This document shows, piece after piece, positions 20,569 to 30,285 of a stretch of 44,774 bases of DNA; the first letter of the stretch is position 1; the number at the start of each line of letters is the position of its first letter. The position numbers and the translations under genes are program-made. This stretch comes from an uncultured Desulfovibrio sp. (lineage in GTDB: Bacteria > Desulfobacterota > Desulfovibrionia > Desulfovibrionales > Desulfovibrionaceae). The notes under the pieces are model-generated. The model did no database searches and was not told the origin of the DNA. It saw only the letters and a program-made list of their open reading frames with translations. The DNA is taken from assembly GCA_900541395.1 (NCBI GenBank), contig UQJT01000018.1, forward strand, positions 1-44,774. The letters run 5' to 3'.

Positions 20569-21243
20569 ATGCCCGCTCATCGCATCGTAGACGGCGTATA
20601 CATTCATCTGGCGACGCCCGCGGGGTTTATGGACGCCGCGGCAATCTACCCTTCGTTTCTGGAAATATATCGGCGCGAGCAGGACGTTTTGGCCGTCTAT
20701 CTTGAAGATTGCCAAGCCGGTTCCGAGTGCCGCCGCGAACTTCCCGATCCCTTTGTGGAAGTGCTGGTGCCGGAAAAAGCGTCGCCGCTGCGCAGTATGG
20801 AGCAAAACTTTTTTGAGGCCTGCAAGCTGGAGGTGGAGGGCAGCATACGGGGGCGCGGCGTGCGGCCGGGCGAGGCCAAGGTTGAGCCGGGGCATCCCCT
20901 GCCGCCTTTGGCGACCTTTGCGGACGGGCCGGGCTGGTTTTCGTGCTGCACTCTGCGCTATAAGGAAGAATGCCCGCCCGTCCGGCTGTGGACGGAGGTG
21001 CGAAAAACGGACGGCAAAGCGGCCCCGGTCGAATCCCGCACCGGGGGCGACGCGTTCGAGCGCCCGCCGTTGGTGCCCTGTTTGACCGGAAATATCGTGT
21101 TCACCGTGCGGGGCCTGCCCGTCATCGTCAACCTGCATCGTTCGGTGGACCCGAACCGGCCCAAAGAGAGCTTCGCCTGGATGCAAAAGGCCACCGACGG
21201 CTATCGTCGTCAGCTTTTACCCCTCAACGGCGTGCCCCTGTAA
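20569..21243 (+). CDS. Conserved-looking protein of unknown function
   Basis: A 224-residue protein from an ATG with GAGGAAT six bases upstream. I do not recognise a family. It is mixed alpha/beta and soluble, with an N-terminal YIHLATPAGFMDAAAIYPSF, a CC pair (GWFSCCTLRYKEECPP) and a C-terminal NIVFTVRGLPVIVNLHRSVD that looks like two edge strands. Codon use matches its neighbours. It is convergent with the helicase, separated by a shared terminator. Confidence 0.62.
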   Translation: MPAHRIVDGVYIHLATPAGFMDAAAIYPSFLEIYRREQDVLAVYLEDCQAGSECRRELPDPFVEVLVPEKASPLRSMEQNFFEACKLEVEGSIRGRGVRPGEAKVEPGHPLPPLATFADGPGWFSCCTLRYKEECPPVRLWTEVRKTDGKAAPVESRTGGDAFERPPLVPCLTGNIVFTVRGLPVIVNLHRSVDPNRPKESFAWMQKATDGYRRQLLPLNGVPL

Positions 21244-21298
21244 AATTCCCGCCGGGGCGGGACGGAATCGGCGGGGAGGAAGCGGGGCGGCAACCGCG

Positions 21299-21330
21299 AG
21301 GACGCGAGGGCTCCACGACCCCCGCGTCCT
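21299..21330. terminator. Bidirectional terminator between convergent genes
   Basis: AGGACGCG plus GGG (21299-21310) pairs with CCC plus CGCGTCCT (21319-21330), with a one-base asymmetry. It lies just before the stop of the helicase gene (21338) and 56 bases after the plus-strand gene. Confidence 0.6.
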
Positions 21331-21337
21331 TTGGTGT

Positions 21338-24300
21338 CTATACTTCGAACAACATTTCCAGATCTTCGCGGGTGAGGGACTTCCAGGAGTCCTGGCCGGG
21401 AATGACGGCCTCGGCCACTCCGCGCTTCATATCCTGCAATTTGAGGATTTTTTCTTCCACGGTGTTCTGGCAGATAAGCTTGTAAGAGAACACCTGCCGG
21501 GCCTGGCCGATGCGGTGGGCGCGGTCCGTGGCCTGGCTTTCCACGGCCGGGTTCCACCACGGGTCGTAGTGGATGACGTAGTCGGCGCTGGTCAGGTTGA
21601 GGCCCGTGCCCCCCGCCTTAAGCGAGATGAGGAAAATGGGAATGTCCGGGCTGTTGTTGAAACGGTCCACCTGTTCCAGGCGGTCCTTGCTGGAGCCGTC
21701 CAGGTAGCAGAAGGGGATGTCCGTCATCTGGAGCCAGCCGCGAATCTGCTGCAACATCTGCACGAACTGGGAGAAGACGAGCACCTTGTGGCCTTCTTCC
21801 ACAATGTCGATGATCATGTCTTTGAAGGCTTCGAACTTGCCGGAAACCATATTGGAATTGAAGCCGGGCATGTCCATTTTGAGCAGCTTGGGATGGCAGC
21901 ATATCTGACGCAGTTTGAGCAACGCGTCGAGGATGGACATCTGGCTCTTGGCCATGCCCTTCTGGTCCACGTCGGCCAGCACCTGGTCGCGCAGCTTGCG
22001 GGCCAGGGCGGCGTACAGTTCGGCCTGTTCGTCGGCCAGGGCGCAGTAGGTGACGCTTTCGATCTTGGGCGGCAGATCCCGCACCACCTCGGCCTTGGTG
22101 CGGCGCAGGATAAAGGGTTTGACCCGCGAACGCAGGTATTCCAGGGTTTCGGCGTCACCCTCCTTGATGGGCTTGATGACGCCTCGTTGGAACGCGTGCT
22201 GCGAGCCCAGAAAACCGGGCATGAGAAATTCGAACAGACTCCACAGTTCAAACAGATTGTTTTCGATGGGCGTGCCCGACAGGCACAGGCGCATGCGGGC
22301 GTGGATGTTGCGCACGGCGCGCGCCGTGATGGTGTTGGGGTTTTTGATGTTCTGAGCCTCGTCCAGGATAATGGCGTTGAAGTTGTGCTGCTCCAGCTCT
22401 TCCAAATCGCGGCGGAGCAGGGCGTAGGTGGTGATCACCAGGTCCGCGTCCGCGATTTTGCGGAAGATGCTTTCGCGGCGGGTGCCGTATACGATGACCC
22501 GCGACAGCTTGGGCACAAACTTGGACGCTTCGCGGTCCCAGTTGGGCAAAACCGAGGTGGGCACCACAATGAGGTTGGGGCCCGTGGCGCCTTTGTTGAC
22601 CATGTGCTGAATGAAGGACAGGGTCTGAATGGTCTTGCCCAGGCCCATTTCGTCGGCCAAAATGCCGCCGAACCCGTATTCGTCCAGAAAGTTGAGATAC
22701 GACACGCCCTGCAACTGGTAAGGGCGCAGTTCGGCGTTGAGCCCGGCCGGCGTTTCAACCTGACGGACTTCCTGAAAATTACGGATATTGTCGCGCAGTT
22801 TGCTCCAGAACGAGTCTTCGCGCGCGCCGGGTAAATCGTCGAGCAGGCTGTCGAGCACCGGGGCTTCAAACTGCTTGAACTGGCGTTTGGGCGGCTTGGC
22901 CGGATCGAGGCCCAGTACCTTGAGCTTGTGGGCCAGCTTTTCCAGCCACGATTCGGGCAGGCTGGCGTAGGAGCCGTCCTTGAGCTGAACGTAGCGTTTG
23001 CCCTTGAGCCAGGCCTTCCATATACGTTCGAGGGGAAGGTTTTGGCCGTCGTAGTCCACCTGAATATCGAGGGAGAACCACTTTTCCTTTTCGTTGCTTT
23101 CTACCGCGGCGTTGACCACGGGCGTGGAGGCCCGCACTTTGTAGCGAGACAGGGTGGCTTCGCCGTATACCCGCCAGTTTTCCACCAGCGACGGGTAGGC
23201 GTCGAGCAGGAAGGCGATGGCCTCCTCGGGCTCCATGAACCACAGACGGTTGCTGCGAGGTTGGAAGCGCATGTCCGCGAGCTGGGTGAGGAGATTGTTT
23301 TCTTCCTCCTGATCGCGACGCACCAGAAAAGTCTGGCCTTCAAACACGTAGCTGCCGGTTTGAAAGTCGGGGTTGGGGCCGGGCAGGGTGAACTCGCCGT
23401 GGATGGTTTCGTACACGTTCTGCACTTCCAGGGTAAGCAGGCTGCCTTCTTCGTCCAGAAAAAGCTTGGGATTGTACGAGGCGGGCTGGAATACCGGCTC
23501 CATGACCTTGAGGAATTCGTCCTGCTCGTACAGTTCGGAGGAGGGCAGACGGGTCCACACCCGGTCGAGGAATTCGGGGATGTCTTCCTGCGGGATCACG
23601 GGTCCGGCGTGCACCAGCGACTGGATGACCTCGTGGTGCAGGCAGGTCTGCACGGGGTAGAAGCCCTGGTTCCAGCATACCCACAGAGGCATCTGGCCGT
23701 GGAAGGTGGCGCTTTCACGCGCGGGAACGGGCGCCTCGCCGTCTTCGTCCGGCTCTTCGTCCAAAATGGAGAAAGGCGGCTTGCCTTCCCGCTGAAGCAT
23801 GACGTCGAAGCGCAGGCCCTCCTCATCCAGCGAGGGGCGCAGCTTGAGGGCCATGGTGGCGCTTTCGATACGGCAGGGAATTTCGCTGTCCTTCCAATAA
23901 AGATAGTCTTCGTGGCGTATGGCCCAGAAAAACCACGAAAGGAGGCCGTCGGGGATTTCCACCCGATGGCCGTAGTAGTCGAGATATTGCGCGATTTGCT
24001 TGACGACCTTGGGCAGTTCGGGCGAGTGCTCGCACCATTCGGGATTGCGCAGGATGTGATCGAGCGTAATTTCCTGACGCACCGAGGACAAGCCGGTTTT
24101 GTTCTGGCGGGCTCGGAAAAAGGCCACGGACAGTCTGCCCGGTTCCGGATAAAAGCGGAATAAAAAATAATGTCGGCCGGTCTCGGGTTCAAAGGTGCCG
24201 CCGAAAAAGTTGCGGAAGCTTTGCCGCCACTCCGGGCGGGGTTTCTGGTCCGCTTCGGGTTCGCCCTCGGTCGTCGCCAGCGAGGCCAGAAATTTGAGAG

Positions 24301-24592
24301 CCACGGCGGCCATATGACGGCAGGGACCGGTGGAGGATTCCATGCAGTTGCAGGCGGGGTCCACGCGCTGGTCGCCAAGGTTGAAGGTCAGCGTGGGTTT
24401 GTAGGCCTGGAAGTCCTCGCCCTGAACGGAGCCCTCCACCACCCATGCGTCGTCCTCCGCGCGGATGGTAAATTTGCCGACCCCTCCTTCCGACAGAATC
24501 TCCCGACCGGCGTCCGCTATGTATTCGGGCAGGGTACTGTCCACAAAGGTTTGGGCAAGGCCGCGCACGGCAATTTCCTCTCGACGGTTCAT
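21338..24592 (-). CDS. SWIM-domain SNF2-family helicase
   Basis: A 1084-residue SNF2/Rad54-type ATPase. An N-terminal SWIM zinc finger (Cys81-x-Cys83-x7-Cys91-x-His93) is followed by a long central domain, then the motor: DEMGLGKT near 646, DEAQ near 743, SGTPIENNLFELWSLF, and the second RecA lobe ending VESQATDRAHRIGQ. It uses ATP to translocate on double-stranded DNA and remodel bound proteins. The start at 24592 follows GAGGAT at 6 bases; a longer upstream frame lacks a site. The close homologues I know of are bacterial HepA-like proteins of unclear role. It is monocistronic. Confidence 0.92.
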   Translation of the reverse strand: MNRREEIAVRGLAQTFVDSTLPEYIADAGREILSEGGVGKFTIRAEDDAWVVEGSVQGEDFQAYKPTLTFNLGDQRVDPACNCMESSTGPCRHMAAVALKFLASLATTEGEPEADQKPRPEWRQSFRNFFGGTFEPETGRHYFLFRFYPEPGRLSVAFFRARQNKTGLSSVRQEITLDHILRNPEWCEHSPELPKVVKQIAQYLDYYGHRVEIPDGLLSWFFWAIRHEDYLYWKDSEIPCRIESATMALKLRPSLDEEGLRFDVMLQREGKPPFSILDEEPDEDGEAPVPARESATFHGQMPLWVCWNQGFYPVQTCLHHEVIQSLVHAGPVIPQEDIPEFLDRVWTRLPSSELYEQDEFLKVMEPVFQPASYNPKLFLDEEGSLLTLEVQNVYETIHGEFTLPGPNPDFQTGSYVFEGQTFLVRRDQEEENNLLTQLADMRFQPRSNRLWFMEPEEAIAFLLDAYPSLVENWRVYGEATLSRYKVRASTPVVNAAVESNEKEKWFSLDIQVDYDGQNLPLERIWKAWLKGKRYVQLKDGSYASLPESWLEKLAHKLKVLGLDPAKPPKRQFKQFEAPVLDSLLDDLPGAREDSFWSKLRDNIRNFQEVRQVETPAGLNAELRPYQLQGVSYLNFLDEYGFGGILADEMGLGKTIQTLSFIQHMVNKGATGPNLIVVPTSVLPNWDREASKFVPKLSRVIVYGTRRESIFRKIADADLVITTYALLRRDLEELEQHNFNAIILDEAQNIKNPNTITARAVRNIHARMRLCLSGTPIENNLFELWSLFEFLMPGFLGSQHAFQRGVIKPIKEGDAETLEYLRSRVKPFILRRTKAEVVRDLPPKIESVTYCALADEQAELYAALARKLRDQVLADVDQKGMAKSQMSILDALLKLRQICCHPKLLKMDMPGFNSNMVSGKFEAFKDMIIDIVEEGHKVLVFSQFVQMLQQIRGWLQMTDIPFCYLDGSSKDRLEQVDRFNNSPDIPIFLISLKAGGTGLNLTSADYVIHYDPWWNPAVESQATDRAHRIGQARQVFSYKLICQNTVEEKILKLQDMKRGVAEAVIPGQDSWKSLTREDLEMLFEV

Positions 24593-24912
24593 GGATATCC
24601 TCAATCGATGCGAAACTACAAGGTAAAAAGATAATTGCTTGTGCCCGTCGTCCGAAGCCGCCGACTTCGGCATGGATGCACGGCGCTGCGGGAACAACGC
24701 CGGGCAGGCGTAAACGGCTCTTCCGACGCCCGGGAACAACAGCGGAACGGACAGGACAGGGATGAAAAACCACCGGATGGGGCGGGAGCGCCCTTTCACG
24801 GTTCCGCCGGCGGACAGGATGCTTCGGGTCGACGGGGCCGGATTCCCCCCAATATAGACTAAGCCCCATGAGTATTATCCGACTTTACGGCGGTTTTCAA
24901 GAGAAAGGAACT

Positions 24913-24933
24913 ATGCTATCGAACCTTGCATGA
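24913..24933 (+). CDS. Six-codon upstream reading frame (leader peptide)
   Basis: ATG at 24913 encodes MLSNLA and stops with TGA at 24931-24933, overlapping the start of the binding-protein gene as ATGA. The AAAGGAA ribosome site (24904-24910) is positioned for this ATG and not for the main one, which has no site of its own nearby. It could couple translation into the main gene. Confidence 0.45.
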   Translation: MLSNLA

Positions 24934-26642
24934 AAAAATTCCTTTTATCCTCTCCGACGCCTGTTTCCGCGCCTTCGGCCCCCGCGGGCCGGCGGCGTTT
25001 TTCGTTTCACTTTTTAATGGCGTTCATGCTGGCCTTCCTAGGCGCTTGTGACGATTCCGCGCGGGACGAAGCCCCCCCCCCCACGCCGACGGCGGAAGCT
25101 CCCGCCCGGGCCGACGGCGCCGGAGACGAGCCCGACTACGGCGGACGCATCGTCATGGGCAGCATAGGCGAGCCCTCCAACCTTATTCCCTATCTGGCCT
25201 CGGACTCCGCTTCGCAGGAAGTGGCCGCTCTGCTGTATACGGCGCCGCTCGAATACGACAAGGATTGGAATATCGTCAAACTGGCCGCCGAATCCTGGGA
25301 AGTGGAGGAAGACGGCACCTTCATGCGCTTCAAACTGCGCGAGGGGCTGAAGTGGCAGGACGGCGCGCCCCTGACCGCGGACGACGTGACTTTCACCTAC
25401 AAGCTTATGGTGAACCCCAGCACGCCCACGGCCTACGCGGCGGACTTCCTGAACATCGCGGAATACAAGCAGACCGGTCCTCTGTCTTTTGAGGTGCGCT
25501 ACGACGCGCCCTATGCCCGGTCGGCCATTACCTGGATGCACCCCATCCTGCCCAAGCATATTTTGGAAGGGCAGAACATCGCCTCCACGCCTTTCGCCCG
25601 CAACCCCGTCGGGGCGGGCCCCTTCAAGCTGAAATCATGGGAAACGGGCAGCCGCGTCGTGCTGGAAGCCAACGATCTGTATTTCAAGGGCCGTCCCTAT
25701 ATAGATGAGGTAGTGTACCGCATCATCCCCGATCTTACCACCATATTTCTGGAAGCCAAGGCAGGCAAGATCGATTTTCTGGGGCTGACGCCCCAGCAGT
25801 ATCTGCGCCAGACTAGCGGACCGGACTGGGATAAAAACTGGAAAAAATATAAATACCTCGCCCCCGGATACACATTTTTGGGTTTCAATCTGACCAGTCC
25901 CCTGTTTGCCGACGAGAGGGTCCGTCAGGCTCTGTCCTACGCCGTGAACCGCGAGTCGGTGATCAAGGGGGCGCTCATGGGCATGGGCGAACCCACCATA
26001 GGCCCTTACAAACCGGGCACTTGGGTATATAACACGGCCATCACGCCGTATGCCTACGATCCCGAGCGGGCCAAAGCCCTGTTGGCCGAGGCCGGTTGGA
26101 CGCCCGGCGAAGACGGCGTGCTGGTCAACTCGGACGGACGGCGTTTTTCTTTTACCATTCTGGTCAACCAGGGCAACGAGGAGCGGGTCAAGGTCGCCAC
26201 CATAATCCAACGGGAATTCCAGGCCGTGGGCGTGGAATGTTCGATCCGTACCGTGGAATGGGCCGCCTTCCTCAAGGAATTCGTCAACAAGGGCAATTAC
26301 GACGCCCTTATTTTGGCCTGGAATATTCTCGACGATCCGGATATATTCGACGTATGGCATTCCTCCGCCATTTCGGAAAACGGCCTCAACTTCGTGCATT
26401 ACGCCAATTCCGAAGTGGATGCGCTGCTGGAAAAAGCCCATATTACGGTCGACCGCGCCGAACGCAAGGTTCTGTACGACCGCTTTCAGGAAATATTGCA
26501 TAAGGAGCAGCCCTATCTGTTCCTGTACGTGCCTTATTCGTTGCCTATGGTGCAGGCCCGCTTCCGCGGGATAGAGCCCGCCCCGGCGGGAATCACCTAC
26601 AACTTCGATCGCTGGTGGGTTCCCAAGGCCCTGCAACGATGA
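24930..26642 (+). CDS. Peptide/oligopeptide ABC transporter substrate-binding lipoprotein
   Basis: A 570-residue family 5 solute-binding protein. The N terminus is a lipoprotein signal: a long basic n-region with RRR, a hydrophobic core and the lipobox LGAC (Cys40), then a Pro/Ala-rich linker. The body has the family pattern LKWQDGAPLTADDVTFTYK, FAR-PVGAGPFKL and VRQALSYAVNRE. It would be anchored in the outer leaflet of the periplasm and hand peptides (or nickel/opines) to a permease. No permease or ATPase genes are in the window, so it is an orphan here. It is followed after 10 bases by rel. The unusual start is described at the leader. Confidence 0.9.
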   Translation: MKKFLLSSPTPVSAPSAPAGRRRFSFHFLMAFMLAFLGACDDSARDEAPPPTPTAEAPARADGAGDEPDYGGRIVMGSIGEPSNLIPYLASDSASQEVAALLYTAPLEYDKDWNIVKLAAESWEVEEDGTFMRFKLREGLKWQDGAPLTADDVTFTYKLMVNPSTPTAYAADFLNIAEYKQTGPLSFEVRYDAPYARSAITWMHPILPKHILEGQNIASTPFARNPVGAGPFKLKSWETGSRVVLEANDLYFKGRPYIDEVVYRIIPDLTTIFLEAKAGKIDFLGLTPQQYLRQTSGPDWDKNWKKYKYLAPGYTFLGFNLTSPLFADERVRQALSYAVNRESVIKGALMGMGEPTIGPYKPGTWVYNTAITPYAYDPERAKALLAEAGWTPGEDGVLVNSDGRRFSFTILVNQGNEERVKVATIIQREFQAVGVECSIRTVEWAAFLKEFVNKGNYDALILAWNILDDPDIFDVWHSSAISENGLNFVHYANSEVDALLEKAHITVDRAERKVLYDRFQEILHKEQPYLFLYVPYSLPMVQARFRGIEPAPAGITYNFDRWWVPKALQR

Positions 26643-26652
26643 CAGGAACGGC

Positions 26653-28917
26653 ATGACGACAGCAGCCTCCTCCCCCGCGGAACCCGCTCCGGCCCCGTCC
26701 GCGCTTCATCCGACCGCCTCGTCCGGGGACGCGGCGACGCCCTCGGCGCGGCCCGCGCCCGCTATTCCCTCGGCAGACGACATCGTCGCCGCGCTGCTGG
26801 AGCACAACCCCGACGCCGACGCCGACATGGTGCGCAAGGCCTACGAATATTCTTCGGCGGCCCATGCCGGACAGTTGCGCCTGTCGGGCGATCCGTACTT
26901 CATGCATCCCACCTCGGTGGCCAAAACCCTGGCCGAAATGGGGTTTGACGAGCACACCGTAGCAGCCGGGCTGTTGCACGACACCGTGGAGGATACCAGC
27001 GCCTCCATCGAGGAACTGGACGCGGAGTTCGGCGAACAGGTGGCCGACATCGTGGACGGGGTGACCAAGATCAGCCTGATGACCTTCGACACCAAGGAGG
27101 AGGCCCAGGCTGAAAATATTCGTAAGATGATTCTGGCCATGTCGCACGACATTCGGGTGCCTATCGTCAAACTGGCCGACCGCCAGCACAACATGCGCAC
27201 CCTGGAGTTCCAGAAGCCCCACAAGCAGCAGGCCATCGCCCGCGAAACGATGGACATTTACGCTCCCCTGGCCAACCGGCTGGGGCTGCACCGCATCAAG
27301 CAGGAACTGGAGGACCTCAGCTTCCGTTATCTCAAGCCCGACGTGTACGCCCACATCACCCACTGGCTCGAAGAAAACCAGATGGTGGAGCGCCAGCTTA
27401 TATCCAAAGTGATCACCCAGCTTGAGGCGATCATGAAGAGCAACGGCATCACCGGCCGGGTATTCGGGCGCATCAAGCAGACTTACAGTATCTACCGCAA
27501 GATGCAGCAACAGGGCACCACCCTGGACGAAATGCACGATATTATCGCCTTCCGGGTCATCGTGGGCGAATTGCGGGACTGCTATGCCGTGCTCGGCTTG
27601 GTGCACGCCCTGTGGAAGCCCGTGCCGGGCCGCTTTAAAGACTATATTTCCATGCCCAAGGCCAACGGATACCAGAGCCTCCACAGCACGGTCATCGGCC
27701 CCGAGGGCGAGCGGGTGGAAATCCAGATCCGCACCGAAGAAATGAACAATTTGGCCGAACACGGCGTGGCCTCGCACTGGATGTACAAGGAGCGCAACCA
27801 TGCTTTGTCCATGCAGGACATGCCCCAGTTCCAGTGGCTGCGCGACCTGCTGGAGCGTCAGCGCGAGGAGTCGGACTCGCGCGAGTTCATGCAGTCGTTG
27901 CGTCTCGATCTCTTTAAAGAGGAAGTCTACGTCTTTACCCCCGCCGGAGAAGTGAAGCAACTGCCCGAAGGCGCCACGCCCCTGGATTTTGCCTTCCTTA
28001 TCCACAGCGACGTGGGGTCCCATTGCGTGGGAGCCAAGGTCAACGGCAAGCTTACGCCCCTGTCCACGCCGCTCAAAAGCGGGGACATGGTGGAAATTAT
28101 TACCGACAAGAACCGTCAGCCCAGCCGTGACTGGCTGAAGTTGGTCAAGACCTCCAAGGCCCGCAGTCGCATTCAGCACTATCTGCGCACGGAAGAAAGA
28201 GCGGCGGCCATCGCACTGGGCAAGGAAATGCTCGAAAAAGAAGGCCGCCGCATGGGCGTCAATGCGGGCAAGGCGGCCAAAGACGGCAGCCTGCAACTGC
28301 TCATGCCCGAGTTTTCCCTCAACTCGCTGGACGACGTATACGCCGCCGTGGGCTATGCGCGTCTGACGCCGAAACGGGTGTTGCACCGTCTTCAGACCAT
28401 GCTCCACCCCAGGGAAGAGGAAGAATCCATCGCGCCCGTGCCTAAAGAGACGCCGAGCAAACGCGTTTCGGACGGGGTGAGCATCCAGGGCCTGGACGAT
28501 ACCCTCATTCATTTCGCCCGTTGTTGCAACCCGCTGCCCGGCGACTCCGTAGTCGGGTTTATCAGCCGGGGGCGCGGGGTCATCGTCCATACCGCCAATT
28601 GCCCCCATGTGCAGGAGTTGGAGCCTGAACGTCTGATTTCAGTGACCTGGAACAATCAGGAGACCAAACCCTTTCCGGCCAAAATCCACATTGTGGGCAG
28701 AAATGAAAAAGGCCTGTTGGCCCAGATCAGCGGCTGTTTCAGCGAGCAGGACGTCAATATCGATGCGCTCCAGGTTTATTCCATGGTGGATGGCCGTTCC
28801 GAAATGGACTTTACAGTGGAGGTGCGCGACGCCGTGCACCTGTATCAAACCATTGAAAAGTTGCGTAAAGTTCCCCATGTTATTGAGGTGGCGCGCGGTT
28901 CGTCCGATGATGAGTAG
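26653..28917 (+). CDS. rel: Bifunctional (p)ppGpp synthetase/hydrolase
   Basis: A 754-residue Rel/SpoT enzyme. The hydrolase HD site is intact (GLLHDTVEDT, His109-Asp110), as is the synthetase domain (GRIKQTYSIYRKM, MHDIIAFRVIV, YISMPKANGYQSLHST, EIQIRT). These are followed by TGS (VYVFTPAGEVKQLPEGATPL near 425), a zinc-finger-like Cys-Cys stretch (RCCNPLPGD) and a C-terminal ACT domain. It makes and degrades the stringent alarmone in response to starvation. The first 40 residues are an Ala/Pro-rich extension not seen in typical Rel. It sits 10 bases after the peptide-binding protein, probably cotranscribed, which places nutrient uptake and the stringent response together. Confidence 0.96.
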   Translation: MTTAASSPAEPAPAPSALHPTASSGDAATPSARPAPAIPSADDIVAALLEHNPDADADMVRKAYEYSSAAHAGQLRLSGDPYFMHPTSVAKTLAEMGFDEHTVAAGLLHDTVEDTSASIEELDAEFGEQVADIVDGVTKISLMTFDTKEEAQAENIRKMILAMSHDIRVPIVKLADRQHNMRTLEFQKPHKQQAIARETMDIYAPLANRLGLHRIKQELEDLSFRYLKPDVYAHITHWLEENQMVERQLISKVITQLEAIMKSNGITGRVFGRIKQTYSIYRKMQQQGTTLDEMHDIIAFRVIVGELRDCYAVLGLVHALWKPVPGRFKDYISMPKANGYQSLHSTVIGPEGERVEIQIRTEEMNNLAEHGVASHWMYKERNHALSMQDMPQFQWLRDLLERQREESDSREFMQSLRLDLFKEEVYVFTPAGEVKQLPEGATPLDFAFLIHSDVGSHCVGAKVNGKLTPLSTPLKSGDMVEIITDKNRQPSRDWLKLVKTSKARSRIQHYLRTEERAAAIALGKEMLEKEGRRMGVNAGKAAKDGSLQLLMPEFSLNSLDDVYAAVGYARLTPKRVLHRLQTMLHPREEEESIAPVPKETPSKRVSDGVSIQGLDDTLIHFARCCNPLPGDSVVGFISRGRGVIVHTANCPHVQELEPERLISVTWNNQETKPFPAKIHIVGRNEKGLLAQISGCFSEQDVNIDALQVYSMVDGRSEMDFTVEVRDAVHLYQTIEKLRKVPHVIEVARGSSDDE

Positions 28918-28945
28918 CAAGACGAGTAGTCGTCGGTTGGATAAT

Positions 28946-28972
28946 GGAGCATTTTCAGCTTGAAAATGCTCC
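28946..28972 (+). terminator. Hairpin after rel
   Basis: A 12-bp perfect stem (28946-28957 with 28961-28972, arm GGAGCATTTTCA) has a 3-base loop, 29 bases past the rel stop. No T-run follows, so it could be an mRNA 3'-end stabiliser. Confidence 0.5.
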
Positions 28973-30285
28973 CGGAGTTGAGCGAAGCAAGGCTTATCTC
29001 TGCTCTCCTTATCCGTAACGCGCTTCGCGCCGACGGCTGAGGGCGCCGCGACATCGGAGCAGCCGCGATTCATGGGCGGCGTATAGCTTCGATGGAGGCG
29101 TGAAACCTGGGGCCGGAGCACAGGGGGCTGGCCGGCAGATATTTTCAAGAGCAAAAAACGCTCTAGATAGAAGAACAGGCCCCGTGCGGGCAATCCTCCG
29201 CGTGTTCAGGGCACGGCCGACGCCTCCATGACACTATGGAACAGGCCAGAGGCCCGGCGGGCGCCGGAGCAGAACGTCGCGCAGCAGGGGCGACAGCCGA
29301 CACGGCGGCATCAGCGCGCAGGCATGGGCGAGCCGAAAGGCCGAATGACTCAGACGCCGGGGGCGGACCGACAGGCCCGCAGTCCCAAAGCTCCGCTGTC
29401 TCTCCGGCGAAAAAGCGATGGAACGATACAGGATATCCGGATGCCCGCGGACCGGGCTCACAGCCGGTGCCGGAATGGTCCGTGCCTGGCCGCATTGGGC
29501 ATAGCAGGCCCCATGCCTTTGTAGGACGGGTATCGACTGTTCGCCGGGCGGCCTGGTTTGCTGATTCCCGAAGACAATGACGGAAGTCTTCCCGGACGCT
29601 TTCCCTCCGGCAAGCCATCTGCGGCGACATGACAGACGGCAAGCGGATAATCCGGGGATGGGGCCAGGCCCGCGTATCTCAATATGAGAACAAATCAACC
29701 TCAAGATTATACATAGCCAAGATACGCTGTTTCAACCCGCAAGTTTTATGCCTGGAGCCGGAGCTGCACGCATCTCCGCGATCAGCGCTCAGAGTCGCTC
29801 CGATGGCGCCGCCGAACTTCGTTCCCACGAACTCCACGGCCTCGGTCTATGTTGCCGCCTTCTTTCGACCGGTGCCTCAATATGCCCAGCCGCCGAGCCA
29901 TTTTCACCTCCCCTTCCTTCCACGGAGCGTTTCACCTTCAAGGTTGTCTGAGGATGCTGCGGCAGTTCCTGATAAAATACCCGCAGTTGTCTGCCGCTAT
30001 AAGGAATGCCGTACCATAAAAGTGGAAATAAAAATTGGGATTCGGCTGTATATTCGTTTTGTAAATATCGGTTTTACGAATAAATATTTTTAAAAAATAT
30101 AAAATTAAATTAATATATTATATAAAATTTAAATAGAAAAAATAATAGTGATTATCATACGTGCGATCTAAGCTCTTTTCATATCGTTCCCGGCACTTCC
30201 GATCAGAAAGACGATTCTGCCGGGGAGCGTGCCCCACCTTTCCGGCCGAAGCGGCGGAAAGAAAACCTTATGCGGAGTGAGACTC
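28973..30285. other. Long gene-poor interval
   Basis: About 1.3 kb without a gene I can support. From 29160 to 29700 overlapping open frames run on both strands, none with a good ribosome site or recognisable family, and codon choice looks random. That could be a decayed gene. From about 29990 to 30180 the composition swings to strongly A/T-rich. Confidence 0.6.
30060..30180. other. Extremely A/T-rich block with a Fur-box-like site
   Basis: Almost pure A/T for about 100 bases (30085-30150), in sharp contrast to the GC-rich surroundings. Near 30140-30160 the string TGATTATCAT recalls the core of a Fur operator (GATAATGATAATCATTATC), an imperfect match. It may be an H-NS/HU-type binding or upstream-activating region for the small gene at 30286. 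Confidence 0.35.

Noticed and set aside
29500..29640. A cobalamin-riboswitch-like string on the minus strand (AATCAGCAAACCAGGCCGCC)
   Set aside because: It resembles the B12 box only loosely. The GGTG/AATCC-type core and the expected paired elements are not found, and no cobalamin gene follows.
29163..29642. A 159-codon minus-strand frame ending CPEHAEDCPHGACSSI
   Set aside because: The Cys/His tail looked like a metal site, but the frame overlaps others equally long, uses codons unlike its neighbours and has no ribosome site.
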